Assembly (NCBI GenBank): GCA_044225675.1
Contig: JBGAIH010000005.1
Coordinates: 1-64,000, forward strand
Direction: 5' to 3'
Source of the DNA: JACMQX01 sp044225675
GTDB lineage: Bacteria; Pseudomonadota; Gammaproteobacteria; Burkholderiales; Burkholderiaceae_C
DNA length: 64,000 nucleotides
The notes under the pieces were generated by a model. It searched no databases. It had not been told where the DNA came from and was given only the letters and a program-made list of their open reading frames with translations. The translations under genes and the position numbers were made by a program. Positions 9,099-18,526 of this stretch are shown in pieces (within the stretch, counting starts at the first letter, position 1; every line of letters begins with the position of its first letter).

Positions 9099-9965
9099 TC
9101 AGTCCGCCGCTTCGGGTGCCACGGCCGGCGGCAACTGCCAGGCCGAGATGTCCTGCGCGGCAGCCTCGACGGCCGTGGCAATGGCCTTGAGCTGCGCGGA
9201 GGTCTTGCCGGCATGGATATAGACCGCGACGACTGCGCCGAGCACCGTGTCGGCCTCGCCCCGCACCAGCGTCGCTGCCGCGCCCACGCCGTCCAGGCCT
9301 TCGCCATGGCCCTGGATGGAGTCGGTCATCTTCAGCCGCTGGAGGCTGGCGCGCAGGCGCTCCGGCTCGCTGAAGGTGCGCGCGGTGCGCCGCTCCAGCG
9401 GGCGCGCGAGCAGGTCGCGCAAGACCGATGCAGGCGAATGCGCCAGCAGCAGGCGCTGCGAGCCGCCGATGTGCAGCGGCATGCGCGTGCCCACGCGCGA
9501 GGTGACGCGCGCTTCGAGCCCGGTGTCGGCCACGGCGACGGTCAGCGCCTCCAGGCCGCGCGGCACGATCAGCTTGACCGTCTCGCGCACCTGCTGCGCC
9601 AACCGCTCCATCACCGGCCGCGCCAGCGCGACGAGGTCCGACGGCTGCGGCGCGAGCCGGCCCAGCCGCGCGATGGCGGGCCCCAGCTGGTAGCTGGCCT
9701 CGGCGCCCTGCGTCGGCTGCACGAAGCCATGCGCCACCAGCACCTTGAGGATGCGATAGAGCGTGGCCCGCGGCGTGGCGGTGTGCGTGGCCAGTTGCGG
9801 AACAGGAAGGCCTGCGGGATGTTCGCCCAGCAGCCGCAGCAGTTGCACCGCGCGCTCGACGGCGGGCGCGCCCGCGTCGGGCGTCTCCTGCGCGGCGCGG
9901 GCGCCGGCAGCACGCCGGGGGGAGGGTGTCGGGCGGGCGGGTTCTTGACGGGTGTTTCGAGCCAT
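9099..9965 (-). CDS. IclR-family transcriptional regulator
   Basis: The 288 residues comprise a ~35-residue Ala/Pro-rich leader, a winged helix (AVERAVQLLRLLGEHPAGL, then ATPRATLYRILKVLVAHGFV), and an IclR ligand domain (MERLAQQVRETVKLIVPRG, RMPLHIGGSQRLLLAH, GHGEGLDGVGAAATLV). It is transcribed divergently from the RraA-like and Bug-receptor genes (10139 onward), which it probably controls. The 173-nt gap between the divergent starts must hold both promoters; I see no single convincing operator. Confidence 0.9.
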   Translation of the reverse strand: MARNTRQEPARPTPSPRRAAGARAAQETPDAGAPAVERAVQLLRLLGEHPAGLPVPQLATHTATPRATLYRILKVLVAHGFVQPTQGAEASYQLGPAIARLGRLAPQPSDLVALARPVMERLAQQVRETVKLIVPRGLEALTVAVADTGLEARVTSRVGTRMPLHIGGSQRLLLAHSPASVLRDLLARPLERRTARTFSEPERLRASLQRLKMTDSIQGHGEGLDGVGAAATLVRGEADTVLGAVVAVYIHAGKTSAQLKAIATAVEAAAQDISAWQLPPAVAPEAAD

Positions 9966-10138
9966 GGCTATATTGAATCACATGCGATAACCAGTCTCAT
10001 ATTTGATACCAGGCGTCCACCACTGTCCACCCCACCCATCCACCCGCTCCCCGCACAACCCTTGCCCCTCAGGAACCCGCATTCATGACGACCCCCACCG
10101 CGCCCGCCAGTCCCACCCCTCTCCAGAAGGAAGCCCGC

Positions 10139-10849
10139 ATGATGAAGCTGGAAAAGCTCATCGCCTCGCGCGAAGTCTTCCCCGAGGTGAACTTCCCCAT
10201 GCCGACCGGTGAGCTGCTCGCGCGCTACGAGAAGCTGCAGACGGCCGTGGTCTGCGACGTGATGCGGGAGCACTGCCTGATGGACCAGGCCTTTCCGGGG
10301 CGGTTGCAGGCGCTGCGGCCCGAGCGCACCGTGGCGGGCATCGCCTTCACCGTCAAGAGTTCGCCCAACACCCGCGTCTCCGGCGAGCTGACCTACCGGG
10401 GCCAGATGCTCGACGACATGCACGAGCATGCCTTCGTCATCTGGGACACCTCGGGCGACGAGCGGGCCACGCTCTGGGGGGGCGTCATGACCGCGACCGT
10501 CGCGCGCAAGGGCGTGCGCGGTGCACTGATCGACGGCGGCATCCGCGACACCCAGCAGATCCTGCAGAAGGACTTTCCGATCTTCTACCGCTACCGCAGC
10601 CCCAACGGCAGCCTGGGGCGCTGCCTCATCACGCATTACCAGCTGCCGGTGCAGATCGGCGACGTCTTCGTCAAGCCGGGCGACGTGATCCTGGGCGACG
10701 CCGACGGCGTGGTGGCGGTGCCGCGCGAGATCGCCATGGAAGTGCTGCTGCGCGCCGAAGAGATCATCGCCAACGAGAAGACCATCTTCTCCTGGGTCGA
10801 CCAGGGCGAGACCGTCGAAGAAATCTCGCGCAAGGGCGGCTACTTCTGA
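10139..10849 (+). CDS. RraA-family protein, probable HMG/oxaloacetate-type aldolase
   Basis: Members of this fold are either RNase E inhibitors or, in catabolic clusters like this one, metal-dependent 4-hydroxy-4-methyl-2-oxoglutarate aldolases and oxaloacetate decarboxylases. The catalytic Arg-Asp pair is present in IDGGIRDTQQI, and the family block GDVILGDADGVVAVPRE is intact. An in-frame ATG at 10085 exists, but AGAAGGAAG sits about 6 nt before 10139, so the later start (236 aa) is preferred. A Bug receptor follows 53 nt downstream, and the IclR gene is divergent. This suggests degradation of an imported di- or tricarboxylate or aromatic intermediate; the exact substrate is not visible. 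Confidence 0.85.
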   Translation: MMKLEKLIASREVFPEVNFPMPTGELLARYEKLQTAVVCDVMREHCLMDQAFPGRLQALRPERTVAGIAFTVKSSPNTRVSGELTYRGQMLDDMHEHAFVIWDTSGDERATLWGGVMTATVARKGVRGALIDGGIRDTQQILQKDFPIFYRYRSPNGSLGRCLITHYQLPVQIGDVFVKPGDVILGDADGVVAVPREIAMEVLLRAEEIIANEKTIFSWVDQGETVEEISRKGGYF

Positions 10850-10902
10850 CCGCCGCCCGCCAGCCAGCGCCCCGCCCCCCTGCATCCTGAAGGAGACCGA
10901 TC

Positions 10903-11946
10903 ATGTCCGTCCAAGCCCGTGCAACCCGTGCGCTCCCGAACCGCCCCTCCCTTTCGCGCCGCCGCAGTCTGCTGGCGCTCGCCGTCGCCACCGGCCTGCT
11001 GGGGCCGGCTTTGCTGGACGCCAGCGCCGCCCGCGCGCAGACCGCGGCCTGGCCCTCGCAACCCGTCAAGATCATGGTCGGCTTTCCGGCCGGCGGTGCC
11101 TCCGACGTCATGGCGCGCATCATCGGCAACAAGCTCAGCCAGGGTCTGGGCGTGCCGGTGATCGTCGACAACCGGCCCGGCGCGGCCGGCACGCTCGCGG
11201 CCTCGCTCACCGCCAAGGCGCCGGCCGACGGCTACACGCTGCTGCTGGCCTCGCCCACGGCCATCACGCTCGCGCCTTCCACTCTGGCCGGCAAGATCAA
11301 CTATGCGCCCGACAAGGACCTCGTGCCCATCAGCATGGTCGCGCGCTATCCGCTCTTTCTCGTGGCCCATCCGCAGCTGGGCGTCAAGAACGCTGCCGAG
11401 CTGGTGCAAAAGGCCAAGGCCGCGCCGGGCAAGATCAATTTCGCCTCCTTCGGCACCGTGACCAGCGGCGGGCTCGCCGTGGAGCAGATGAAGCTCAAGG
11501 CCGGCATCGACGTGCTGCACGTGCCCTTCAACGGCAGCGCGCCGGCCCTGCAGGCGCTGATGGGCGGCAATGTGGACCTGATGTTCGACACCGCCGTCAC
11601 CGCGCTGCCCAACATCCGCGCCGGCAAGGTGGTGGGCCTGGGCGTGGCCAGCCTCACGCGCAGCCCGCTCGCGCCCGACCTGCCGACCGTGGCAGAGGGT
11701 GTGCCCGGCTTCGAGGCCGACAGCTGGAACGGGCTGATGGCGCCGGCCGGCACGCCCCCGGCCGTGATCGCCCGCATCCAGGCCGAGGTCGCCAAATTTG
11801 TGCGCGACGCCGACACCAAGGAGCGCTTCGCCACCCTCGGTGCCGATCCGGTCGGCAACAGCACGGCTGACTTCGCGAAGTTCCTCGCGGCCGAGACGGT
11901 GCATTACACCAAGCTCGTGAAGGAAGCCAAGGTCAAGGTGGACTGA
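10903..11946 (+). CDS. Bug/TctC-family periplasmic solute receptor
   Basis: Tripartite tricarboxylate-type receptor, 347 aa. It has a long basic N-terminus with two Arg-rich patches (FRRRRSLLALAVATG-like) and cleavage near ARAQ. Family blocks include WPSQPVKIMVGFPAGGASDVMAR, VIVDNRPGAAG and KAPADGYTLLLASP. AAGGAGA precedes the ATG at good spacing. No TctA or TctB membrane genes are nearby, as is common for the expanded Bug families of Burkholderiales, so transport partners are elsewhere or the protein only senses. It is probably co-transcribed with the RraA-like gene. Confidence 0.92.
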   Translation: MSVQARATRALPNRPSLSRRRSLLALAVATGLLGPALLDASAARAQTAAWPSQPVKIMVGFPAGGASDVMARIIGNKLSQGLGVPVIVDNRPGAAGTLAASLTAKAPADGYTLLLASPTAITLAPSTLAGKINYAPDKDLVPISMVARYPLFLVAHPQLGVKNAAELVQKAKAAPGKINFASFGTVTSGGLAVEQMKLKAGIDVLHVPFNGSAPALQALMGGNVDLMFDTAVTALPNIRAGKVVGLGVASLTRSPLAPDLPTVAEGVPGFEADSWNGLMAPAGTPPAVIARIQAEVAKFVRDADTKERFATLGADPVGNSTADFAKFLAAETVHYTKLVKEAKVKVD

Positions 11947-12064
11947 GAGGGCGGGCACCGCGACCTCGCCGGCGCCGGCCGTGTCGCGGCGACAGCTGTC
12001 GATTCCGGCGGTGCGTGTTCGTCGTGGCAGGAGGAGGCTATCCTCTGCCCACCAGGAGTCGACC

Positions 12065-12511
12065 ATGAGCACACAGACCATCGAGCTTCACCGCGTCATC
12101 CGCGCCACCCCCGACCGCATCTACCGCGCCTTTCTGGATGCGGGTGCCTGGGCCAAGTGGCTGCCGCCCCACGGCTTCACCGGCACCGTGCACCAGCTGG
12201 AGCCGCAGGTCGGCGGCCGCTACCGCATGTCGTTCACCAACCTCACCACCGGCCACAGCCATGCCTTCGGCGGCGAATACCTCGAACTCGTCAAGAACGA
12301 GAAGCTGCGCTACAGCGCGCAGTTCGACGACCCCCACCTGCCCGGCACGATGCAGACCACCGTGACGCTCAGGCAGGTGTCCTGCGGCGTCGAGCTGCGC
12401 ATCACGCAGGAGGGGATTCCGGCCGTCATTCCGGCCGAAGCCTGCTACCTCGGCTGGCAGGAGTCGCTGCAGCTGCTGACGCTGCTGGTCGAGCCGGAGA
12501 TTCGGCAGTAG
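12065..12511 (+). CDS. SRPBCC/AHSA1-domain protein
   Basis: A single START-like domain of 148 residues: HRVIRATPDRIYRAFLDAGAWAKWLPPHGFTG at the N-terminus is the usual AHSA1 opening, followed by GGRYRMSF and a C-terminal helix GWQESLQLLTLLVEPEI. These proteins bind hydrophobic ligands or act as stress-related small proteins; no specific role can be read here. The start at 12065 is preferred over upstream in-frame Met 11981 because CAGGAG lies just before it and the domain begins directly. It converges with the following gene with only 2 nt between stops. Confidence 0.88.
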   Translation: MSTQTIELHRVIRATPDRIYRAFLDAGAWAKWLPPHGFTGTVHQLEPQVGGRYRMSFTNLTTGHSHAFGGEYLELVKNEKLRYSAQFDDPHLPGTMQTTVTLRQVSCGVELRITQEGIPAVIPAEACYLGWQESLQLLTLLVEPEIRQ

Positions 12512-12513
12512 GC

Positions 12514-13479
12514 TCAGTCGAGCTTGGCGCCTGAGGCTTCCACGGCCTTCTTCCAGCGCGGCATTTCCGCCGCAAGGAACTGCGCGAACTCGTCCGCGCC
12601 CATGAAGGCCGGGTCGGCGCCCTGCGTGACCATGCGATTGCGGATCTCGGGGTTGGACAGCACCTGGCGGAAGGCGTCGCTCAGGCGCGCCTTGACGTCG
12701 GCCGGCAGACCGGCCGGCGCCAGAAAACCGTAGAAGCCCACGACCTCGAAGCCCTTGATGCCCGATTCGATCACCGTCGGGATGTCGGGCAGCGCCGGGT
12801 TGCGCTCGCGGCTCGTCACGGCCAGCGCGCGCACCTTGCCCTGCTTGTGGTAGTTGGCCGCCTGCGGGATCGACTCGGCCATGAACTGCACCTGCCCGGC
12901 CATGAGGTCGGTGAACGCCGGCGCGCTGCCGCGGTAGGGGATGTGCACCATGAACAGGCCGGTGGCCGTCTTGAACATCTCGGGCACCAGATGGCTGATG
13001 CCGCCATTGCCCGCCGAGCCGTAGTTGATCTGGCCCGGCCGCGTGCGGGTGTAGTCGACGAACTCCTTGAGGTTGTTCACCGGCAGTTTCGGATTGACCA
13101 GCAGGGCCAGCGGCTGCATCGCGGTGCGGGCAATCGGCGTGAAGTCCTTGAGCGTGCCGTAGGGCAACTTGGTGTAGAGCGCGGGGTTGATCACCATCAC
13201 GCCGGTGTTGGCCAGCATCAGCGTGTAGCCGTCGGCGGGTGCCTTCATCACTTCCTGCGCGCCCACGGTGCCGCCTGCGCCCGACTTGTAGTCGATCACG
13301 ATGGGCTGGCCCAGCGCCGCCTGCAGCCGGTCCGACAGCAATCGCGCGTGCTGGTCGAGCGGCCCGCCGGCCGGAAATCCGATCACCAGACGGATCGGCT
13401 TGTCGGGGAAGGCGGCCAGGGCGGGGAGGGTGGCCGCCCAGAGGGCAGCCGCAGCGGCGAGCAGGCGCAGGGGTTTCAT
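12514..13479 (-). CDS. Bug/TctC-family periplasmic solute receptor
   Basis: Second Bug receptor of the window, 321 aa from the Met at 13479, which is preceded by GGAGA and opens a clean signal peptide ending LPALA. Family blocks are FPDKPIRLVIGFPAGGPLDQHAR, VIDYKSGAGGTVGAQEVMKAPADGY and the pocket segment HIPYRGSAPAFTDLMAGQ. An upstream in-frame Met at 13578 is rejected. It is divergent from the acyl-CoA ligase gene at 13682, so receptor and ligase may serve the same organic acid. Confidence 0.92.
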   Translation of the reverse strand: MKPLRLLAAAAALWAATLPALAAFPDKPIRLVIGFPAGGPLDQHARLLSDRLQAALGQPIVIDYKSGAGGTVGAQEVMKAPADGYTLMLANTGVMVINPALYTKLPYGTLKDFTPIARTAMQPLALLVNPKLPVNNLKEFVDYTRTRPGQINYGSAGNGGISHLVPEMFKTATGLFMVHIPYRGSAPAFTDLMAGQVQFMAESIPQAANYHKQGKVRALAVTSRERNPALPDIPTVIESGIKGFEVVGFYGFLAPAGLPADVKARLSDAFRQVLSNPEIRNRMVTQGADPAFMGADEFAQFLAAEMPRWKKAVEASGAKLD

Positions 13480-13681
13480 GAAGTTGTCTCCAGCAGCAGT
13501 TCTTGATCGCGCCATGATACGGGCCAGCGAAGGCGCAGGGCGGCGCTGCGGTCGCGGGGCGCATGAGTGCAGAAGCATCGTCGGCCTTCGCCCCTGCGTC
13601 GCGAAGGCGACGCCGGCCGTTGGGGCCTTCCCCGATGCGCAGGCGCGGCGGTGGCGCTAGCCTGCAGGCCCAGGAGAGTCC

Positions 13682-15373
13682 ATGTCGCGTCCCCATCACA
13701 AGTTCTGGCCCAGCCGGCTGCCCCATCGTCTTGCCGCGCCGGCCGTGCCGCTCTGGCACAACCTGCAGACCAGCGCCGAGCGCTACCCCGATAAACCGGC
13801 CATCGTCTTCTTCGGCACCGAGCTGACCTATGCGCAGCTGGTCCAGCAGGCGCTGGCGCTGGCAGCGCGGCTGCATGCATTGGGAGTGCGCAAGGGCGAC
13901 CGGGTGATCCTCGACATGCAGAACTGCCCGCAGCTCATCGTGGCGCACTTCGCCATCCAGCGCGCCAATGCGGTGGTGGTGCCGGTCAACCCGATGAACC
14001 GGGCCGAGGAGCTCAAGCACTACATCACCGACCCCGACGCCCGCGTCGCACTCACCACGGCCGACCTCGCGCCCGAGCTGGCGCGCGCCAGCAACGCGCT
14101 GCCGGCCGGCCAGCGGCTCGAACACCTGATCGTCACACGCTTTCCCGACGCCTTCGATCCAGCGGTCACGGGAGACGACGCGCCGCCTGCCGCCTGGCGC
14201 GACTGGCTGTTCGGCCAGCACGAGCCCGCAACGCTCGACGGCGGGCAGGTCCATGCCTGGACCGAGGCGCTCGCCTGCACCGAGCCACCGCCCGCGCCCG
14301 ACGTCGGGCCGCAGGATCTCGCCGTGCTGCCCTATACCAGCGGCACGACGGGGCTGCCCAAGGGCTGCATGCACACCCATGCGAGCATCATGCACAACGC
14401 GGTGGCGAGCACCGTCTGGGGCAACGGCACACCGGGCAACGTGACCCTGGTCGTGGTGCCGATGTTCCACATCACCGGCATGGTCAGCGTCATGCACACC
14501 AGCATCTACACCGCCGCGACCATGATCCTCATGCCGCGCTGGGACCGGGAGCTTGCGGGCCAGCTGATCTCGCGCTGGCGCGTCACCCACTGGACCAACA
14601 TCCCGACCATGGTGATCGACCTGCTGGCCAGCCCGAACTTCGACCGCTTCGACCTGACCAGCCTGGTCTACATCGGCGGTGGCGGCGCCGCGATGCCGCA
14701 GGCCGTGGCCCAGCGGCTGCTCGACCTCTACGGCCTGCGCTACTGCGAAGGCTATGGCCTGACCGAAACCGCCGCACCCTCGCACTCCAACCCGCCCGAC
14801 CACCCCAAGCAGCAATGCCTGGGCATTCCATTCATGAGCACCGACGCGCGGGTGGTCGATCCGGAGACGCTCAAGGAGCTGCCGGTCGGCGAGGCCGGCG
14901 AGATCATCATCCACGGACCGGAGGTGTTCCAGGGCTACTGGAAGCGGCCCGAGGCCACGGCGGCGGCCTTCGTCGAGTTCGAGGGCAAGCGCTTCTTCCG
15001 CTCGGGCGATCTCGGGCGCATGGACGAGGACGGCTACTTCTTCATGACCGACCGGCTCAAGCGCATGATCAATGCCAGCGGCTTCAAGGTCTGGCCGGCC
15101 GAGGTGGAGGCGCTGATGTTCCGCCATCCGGCCATTCAGGAGGCCTGCGTGATTGCGGCGCGCGACAGCTACCGCGGCGAAACGGTCAAGGCCGTCGTGG
15201 TGCTGCGGGCCAGCCACAGGGGCCAGGTCAGCGAGCAGGACATCGTCGCCTGGTGTCGCGATAACATGGCGGTGTACAAGGTGCCGCGCATCGTCCAGTT
15301 TGCCGACGCCCTGCCCAAGAGCGGCAGTGGCAAGGTCATGTGGCGGCTGCTGCAGGAAGCCGAGCTGGCCTGA
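13682..15373 (+). CDS. AMP-dependent acyl-CoA synthetase, class I
   Basis: Adenylates a carboxylic acid and transfers it to CoA. It has 563 residues. The P-loop PYTSGTTGLPKGCMHTH is near residue 215, the YCEGYGLTETAAP motif binds the adenylate, and the hinge region RSGDLGRMDEDGYFFMTDRLKRMI is followed by INASGFKVWPAEVE. The catalytic Lys lies in the A10 motif PKSGSGKVMW near the C-terminus. It resembles long- or medium-chain fatty-acid ligases, but the substrate cannot be assigned from sequence alone. AGGAGAG precedes the ATG. The HtrA gene follows after a 108-nt gap and is probably separate. Confidence 0.92.
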   Translation: MSRPHHKFWPSRLPHRLAAPAVPLWHNLQTSAERYPDKPAIVFFGTELTYAQLVQQALALAARLHALGVRKGDRVILDMQNCPQLIVAHFAIQRANAVVVPVNPMNRAEELKHYITDPDARVALTTADLAPELARASNALPAGQRLEHLIVTRFPDAFDPAVTGDDAPPAAWRDWLFGQHEPATLDGGQVHAWTEALACTEPPPAPDVGPQDLAVLPYTSGTTGLPKGCMHTHASIMHNAVASTVWGNGTPGNVTLVVVPMFHITGMVSVMHTSIYTAATMILMPRWDRELAGQLISRWRVTHWTNIPTMVIDLLASPNFDRFDLTSLVYIGGGGAAMPQAVAQRLLDLYGLRYCEGYGLTETAAPSHSNPPDHPKQQCLGIPFMSTDARVVDPETLKELPVGEAGEIIIHGPEVFQGYWKRPEATAAAFVEFEGKRFFRSGDLGRMDEDGYFFMTDRLKRMINASGFKVWPAEVEALMFRHPAIQEACVIAARDSYRGETVKAVVVLRASHRGQVSEQDIVAWCRDNMAVYKVPRIVQFADALPKSGSGKVMWRLLQEAELA

Positions 15374-15481
15374 GCGGTGCGACGTCAGCCCGCAGCGGCT
15401 TGAACTTTCTGCACGGCGCGGCCCTCTGACGCCTGCGGCCGCTGTCGGTCGCTCCAGATGGACTTTCACATTCGACGTGCC

Positions 15482-16624
15482 ATGAGTTCCCGCTTCAGCT
15501 TCCTCCTTTCTTCTGCCACGGACCGTTCACCCGCGCGCCCGCACCCGGCCCCCTGGCGTGCGGCCCTGGCCGCGCTGCTGTGCCTGGCCGGCATCGCCAC
15601 CGGCGGCGCCTCGGGCGCCCAGATGGCCGAGCCGCGGCCGATCGCGCCGCGCGGCGCGCTCTCGGCGGAGGAGCAGCGCATCGTCTCGCTGTTCGAGAAC
15701 GCCGCGCCCTCGGTGGCCTACATCACCACCGAAGTCGTGCAGACCAACATCTGGCTGGAGCAGGTGCAGAGCACCGGTGCGGGCAGCGGCTTCGTGTGGG
15801 ACACCAAGGGCCATATCGTCACCAACAACCACGTGATCCAGAACGCGCGGCGCGTGTTCGTGCGGCTCGATGCCGGCGAGCCGATCGAGGGCGTGGTGGT
15901 CGGCCGCGCGCCCGAGTACGACCTCGCGGTGGTGCGGCTGTCACGCTTTCCGACCAGCATCCGCCCGATTCCGCTCGGCGAGAGCGGCAACCTCAAGATC
16001 GGGCAGGCGGTGTTCGCCATCGGCAACCCGTTCGGCCTGCAGCGCACCCTGACGCAGGGCATCGTGAGCGCGCTCGACCGCGAACTGCCCACCACCAGCT
16101 ACCGCGAAGTCGTCGGCGTGATCCAGACCGACGCTGCCATCAATCCGGGCAATTCGGGCGGCCCGCTGCTCGACAGCGCCGGCCGGCTGATCGGCGTGAA
16201 CAGCGCCATCCGGTCGGCCAGCGGCAGCTCGGCAGGCATCGGGTTCTCGATCCCGGTCGACCTGGTCAACCGCATCGTGCCGGCGCTCATCGCGCGCGGC
16301 AAGGCGCCGCTGCCGAGCATCGGCATCCTGCCGGTGCGGCCCGACATCGTGGCGCGCTCGGGCATCTTCGGTGTGGTGCTGGCCCAGGTGCCGCCCAACG
16401 GGCCGGCGGCCGAAGCCGGGCTCGTGCCCTACAACCCGCGCACCGGCGAGGTGGGCGACGTCATCATCGCCGTCAACGGCCGGCCGACGCAGAACCTCAC
16501 GGTGCTGGTCAGCGAACTCGACCGCGTGGGCGTGGACAATACGGCCGAGCTGACCGTGCGGCGCAATGCGCAGGCCGGCCAGGAGCGCAAGGTCCGCGTC
16601 AAGGTGATCGACCTGCGAAGCTGA
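15482..16624 (+). CDS. HtrA/DegP-like periplasmic serine protease with one PDZ domain
   Basis: Envelope quality-control protease. The mature trypsin-like domain has a complete triad: His117 in TNNHVIQ, Asp147 in EYDLAVV and Ser225 in NPGNSGGP (numbered from the Met at 15482). A single C-terminal PDZ domain follows (GVVLAQVPPNGPAAEAGL, then GDVIIAVNGRPTQNLT), so it is DegS-like in layout rather than the two-PDZ DegP. The N-terminus is hydrophobic (ALAALLCLAGIATGG), serving as signal or anchor. The Met at 15458 is also in frame but the start at 15482 gives the better signal sequence. Confidence 0.9.
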   Translation: MSSRFSFLLSSATDRSPARPHPAPWRAALAALLCLAGIATGGASGAQMAEPRPIAPRGALSAEEQRIVSLFENAAPSVAYITTEVVQTNIWLEQVQSTGAGSGFVWDTKGHIVTNNHVIQNARRVFVRLDAGEPIEGVVVGRAPEYDLAVVRLSRFPTSIRPIPLGESGNLKIGQAVFAIGNPFGLQRTLTQGIVSALDRELPTTSYREVVGVIQTDAAINPGNSGGPLLDSAGRLIGVNSAIRSASGSSAGIGFSIPVDLVNRIVPALIARGKAPLPSIGILPVRPDIVARSGIFGVVLAQVPPNGPAAEAGLVPYNPRTGEVGDVIIAVNGRPTQNLTVLVSELDRVGVDNTAELTVRRNAQAGQERKVRVKVIDLRS

Positions 16625-16682
16625 GTCCGCGCATCCCCACCGGGAGGCGGCCCCGGCGATGTTCAAACGACGGAGAACGCCC

Positions 16683-17675
16683 ATGGCTTCCATGACGCCC
16701 AGCACCCAATGGTCCGAACGCATCGCACCCGACGAAGAAGCGCGCTACACCGCGCATGCCCAGACCTTTGCCGAAATCCAGGCGCGCAAGTCCGCGCGTC
16801 ATGGCACGGGCCGCACGCTGCACCGCAAGCAGCTCACGGCGGCCCAGGGGACGCTCGACGTGCTGGACGGTCTGCCCGAGTTTGCCCGGCAGGGCCTGTT
16901 CGCCACGCCGGGCACGCATGAGGCGTGGGTGCGCCTGTCCAACGGCGGGCTCGACAGGGCGCCCGACCGCATGCCCGACATCCGGGGCTTCGCGATCAAG
17001 GTGTTCGGCGTCGAAGGAGACTCCGCCCTGGGCAACGGGCCGGCCGTGAGCCAGGACTTTCTGCTGATCAACCAGGAACAGTTCGCCTTCGCGGGCAGTG
17101 AAGAGTTCGTGGCCTTCGTGGCGGCTGCCTCGCACGGCAACGGCGCGCTGCTCAAGCACATGTTCAAGCGCCACGGCATCCTGGCCGGTTCGTCGCGTCT
17201 GGCCCGCATGCTCAAGACGGTGGGCCGGCCCTTCGGCGGCTTTGCCACCGAGCCGCTGTTCAGCGCCGTGCCGATCGCCTGCGGTCCCTACGCCGTGCGG
17301 GTGCGGATCGTGCCCGGGGCGGGCAACGGGGCGCCCAACCCGGCCGCACGCGAGGACTGGGGCGCCGACTTTGCCGCGCGGCTTCGGCAGCACGCGCTGG
17401 ACTGGGATCTGCAACTGCAGCCCTTCACGCGTGAAGACATCACGCCGATCGAGGATGCATCGGTCAACTGGCCCACGCCGTGGACCACGGTGGCGCGCCT
17501 GGTCCTGCCGGTGCAGGACACCGGCTCTGCCGACGGCAAGGCCCTGGCAGGGCGGGCCGAAAGCGGCGTGTTCGATCCCTGGCAGGCGCTGGCCGCGCAT
17601 CGGCCGCTGGGCGACGTGCAGCGGGCGCGCAAGGTGGTCTATTTCCAGAGCCAGAGGGGCCGGGGCGCGGCCTGA
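16683..17675 (+). CDS. Catalase-like heme protein (small catalase/SrpA family)
   Basis: The 330-residue protein is the size of the minimal catalase-related peroxidases. RTLHRKQLTAAQGTLDVL resembles the catalase distal His block, and WVRLSNGG...DIRGFAIKVFGVEG is the classic heme-pocket segment with the Asn-containing strand. The C-terminal block with HRPLGDVQRARKVVYFQS is family-typical. A canonical proximal R-x-x-x-Y heme ligand is not obvious to me, so activity is uncertain. The start at 16683 is chosen because CGGAGAA precedes it by about 7 nt; Met 16659 is an alternative. Confidence 0.8.
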   Translation: MASMTPSTQWSERIAPDEEARYTAHAQTFAEIQARKSARHGTGRTLHRKQLTAAQGTLDVLDGLPEFARQGLFATPGTHEAWVRLSNGGLDRAPDRMPDIRGFAIKVFGVEGDSALGNGPAVSQDFLLINQEQFAFAGSEEFVAFVAAASHGNGALLKHMFKRHGILAGSSRLARMLKTVGRPFGGFATEPLFSAVPIACGPYAVRVRIVPGAGNGAPNPAAREDWGADFAARLRQHALDWDLQLQPFTREDITPIEDASVNWPTPWTTVARLVLPVQDTGSADGKALAGRAESGVFDPWQALAAHRPLGDVQRARKVVYFQSQRGRGAA

Positions 17676-17779
17676 GGCAGGGGGCCGGCGCCGAAGCCGC
17701 AGGATCGCAGAGGCGCCTGGGCAAAGACGTCCGGTGCGTCGATGCACAGACGCGCCGACGCGCTCAGACGCCACCCGGC

Positions 17780-18526
17780 TCAGGCTGGCGGTGCCGTGCC
17801 GGATGCCGTACCAGGGGTCGTGCCCGCGGCCGCCCGTCCCGCAGCGTCAGGGACCGTGTCGATGTACTGCGCGGACGTGACACCCATCGAGACGTAAATG
17901 CTGGTCACCGCCTCGACGCCGAGATCGGCGGGTTCGACCCAGTCCGCCGGTACATACAGCAGGCCGCCGCCAATCGGCACCGGCGCGGTGGGCACCAGCA
18001 CCGCGTGAAACGGCTGGCCGCCGATCAGCACCGGCACCGGGGTCGACAGCAGGCCGAGCAGCACCGTGGTCCGGCCCGGGCCGCCGCCTTCCGCGCCGGG
18101 CCGGTCCTTGCCGCCGAAGTGCAGCCAGACGGCGCTCATCGACTGCGTGCCCTCCTTCTCGGGCTTGGAGAACAGCTGGACGAGGCGGGTGGAGATGTCG
18201 TAGACATTGCGCACGATCGGGATGCGCCCCATGAGGTAGTTGACGGTGCGGGCAAGGCCCCGCTCCAGTCCCGCCTCCACGACCAGGCCCAGCAGGTAGA
18301 TGCCTGCCGCCAGCACCAGCAGCCCGGCCAGGTAGCCCGTGACCCAGCTGGTGGCCAGGCCCAGGCCGATCCGCGTGAGCAACTGTCCGAAGGCGCTGCC
18401 GGGGCCGACCCATTCGGCCAGGAAGCGCCAGGTCCAGGCGACCAGCAGCAGCGTGGCCACCAGGGGCAGCACCGCCAGGGCGCCGGCAGCCAGCGTGCGC
18501 AGTGGGTGACGGGGCAGCAGCTTCAT
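17780..18526 (-). CDS. DUF502 membrane protein
   Basis: Conserved inner-membrane protein of unknown function, 248 aa. Two transmembrane segments lie in the first 85 residues (LAVLPLVATLLLVAW and GYLAGLLVLAAGIYLLGLVVEAG). The DUF502 core follows (GRIPIVRNVYDISTRLVQLF, then GLLSTPVPVLIGGQPFHAVLVPTAP), and the C-terminus is a soluble low-complexity Ala/Gly/Thr/Pro tail. Its start overlaps the upstream NDH-2 gene stop by 4 nt, so the two are translated together. DUF502 proteins are often annotated near membrane or envelope genes; the link to a respiratory dehydrogenase here is an inference from gene overlap only. Confidence 0.88.
   Translation of the reverse strand: MKLLPRHPLRTLAAGALAVLPLVATLLLVAWTWRFLAEWVGPGSAFGQLLTRIGLGLATSWVTGYLAGLLVLAAGIYLLGLVVEAGLERGLARTVNYLMGRIPIVRNVYDISTRLVQLFSKPEKEGTQSMSAVWLHFGGKDRPGAEGGGPGRTTVLLGLLSTPVPVLIGGQPFHAVLVPTAPVPIGGGLLYVPADWVEPADLGVEAVTSIYVSMGVTSAQYIDTVPDAAGRAAAGTTPGTASGTAPPA

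Noticed and set aside
12038..15469. A 1143-codon minus-strand ORF over the Bug receptor and acyl-CoA ligase
   Set aside because: It covers two well-supported genes in another frame and has antisense-type composition.
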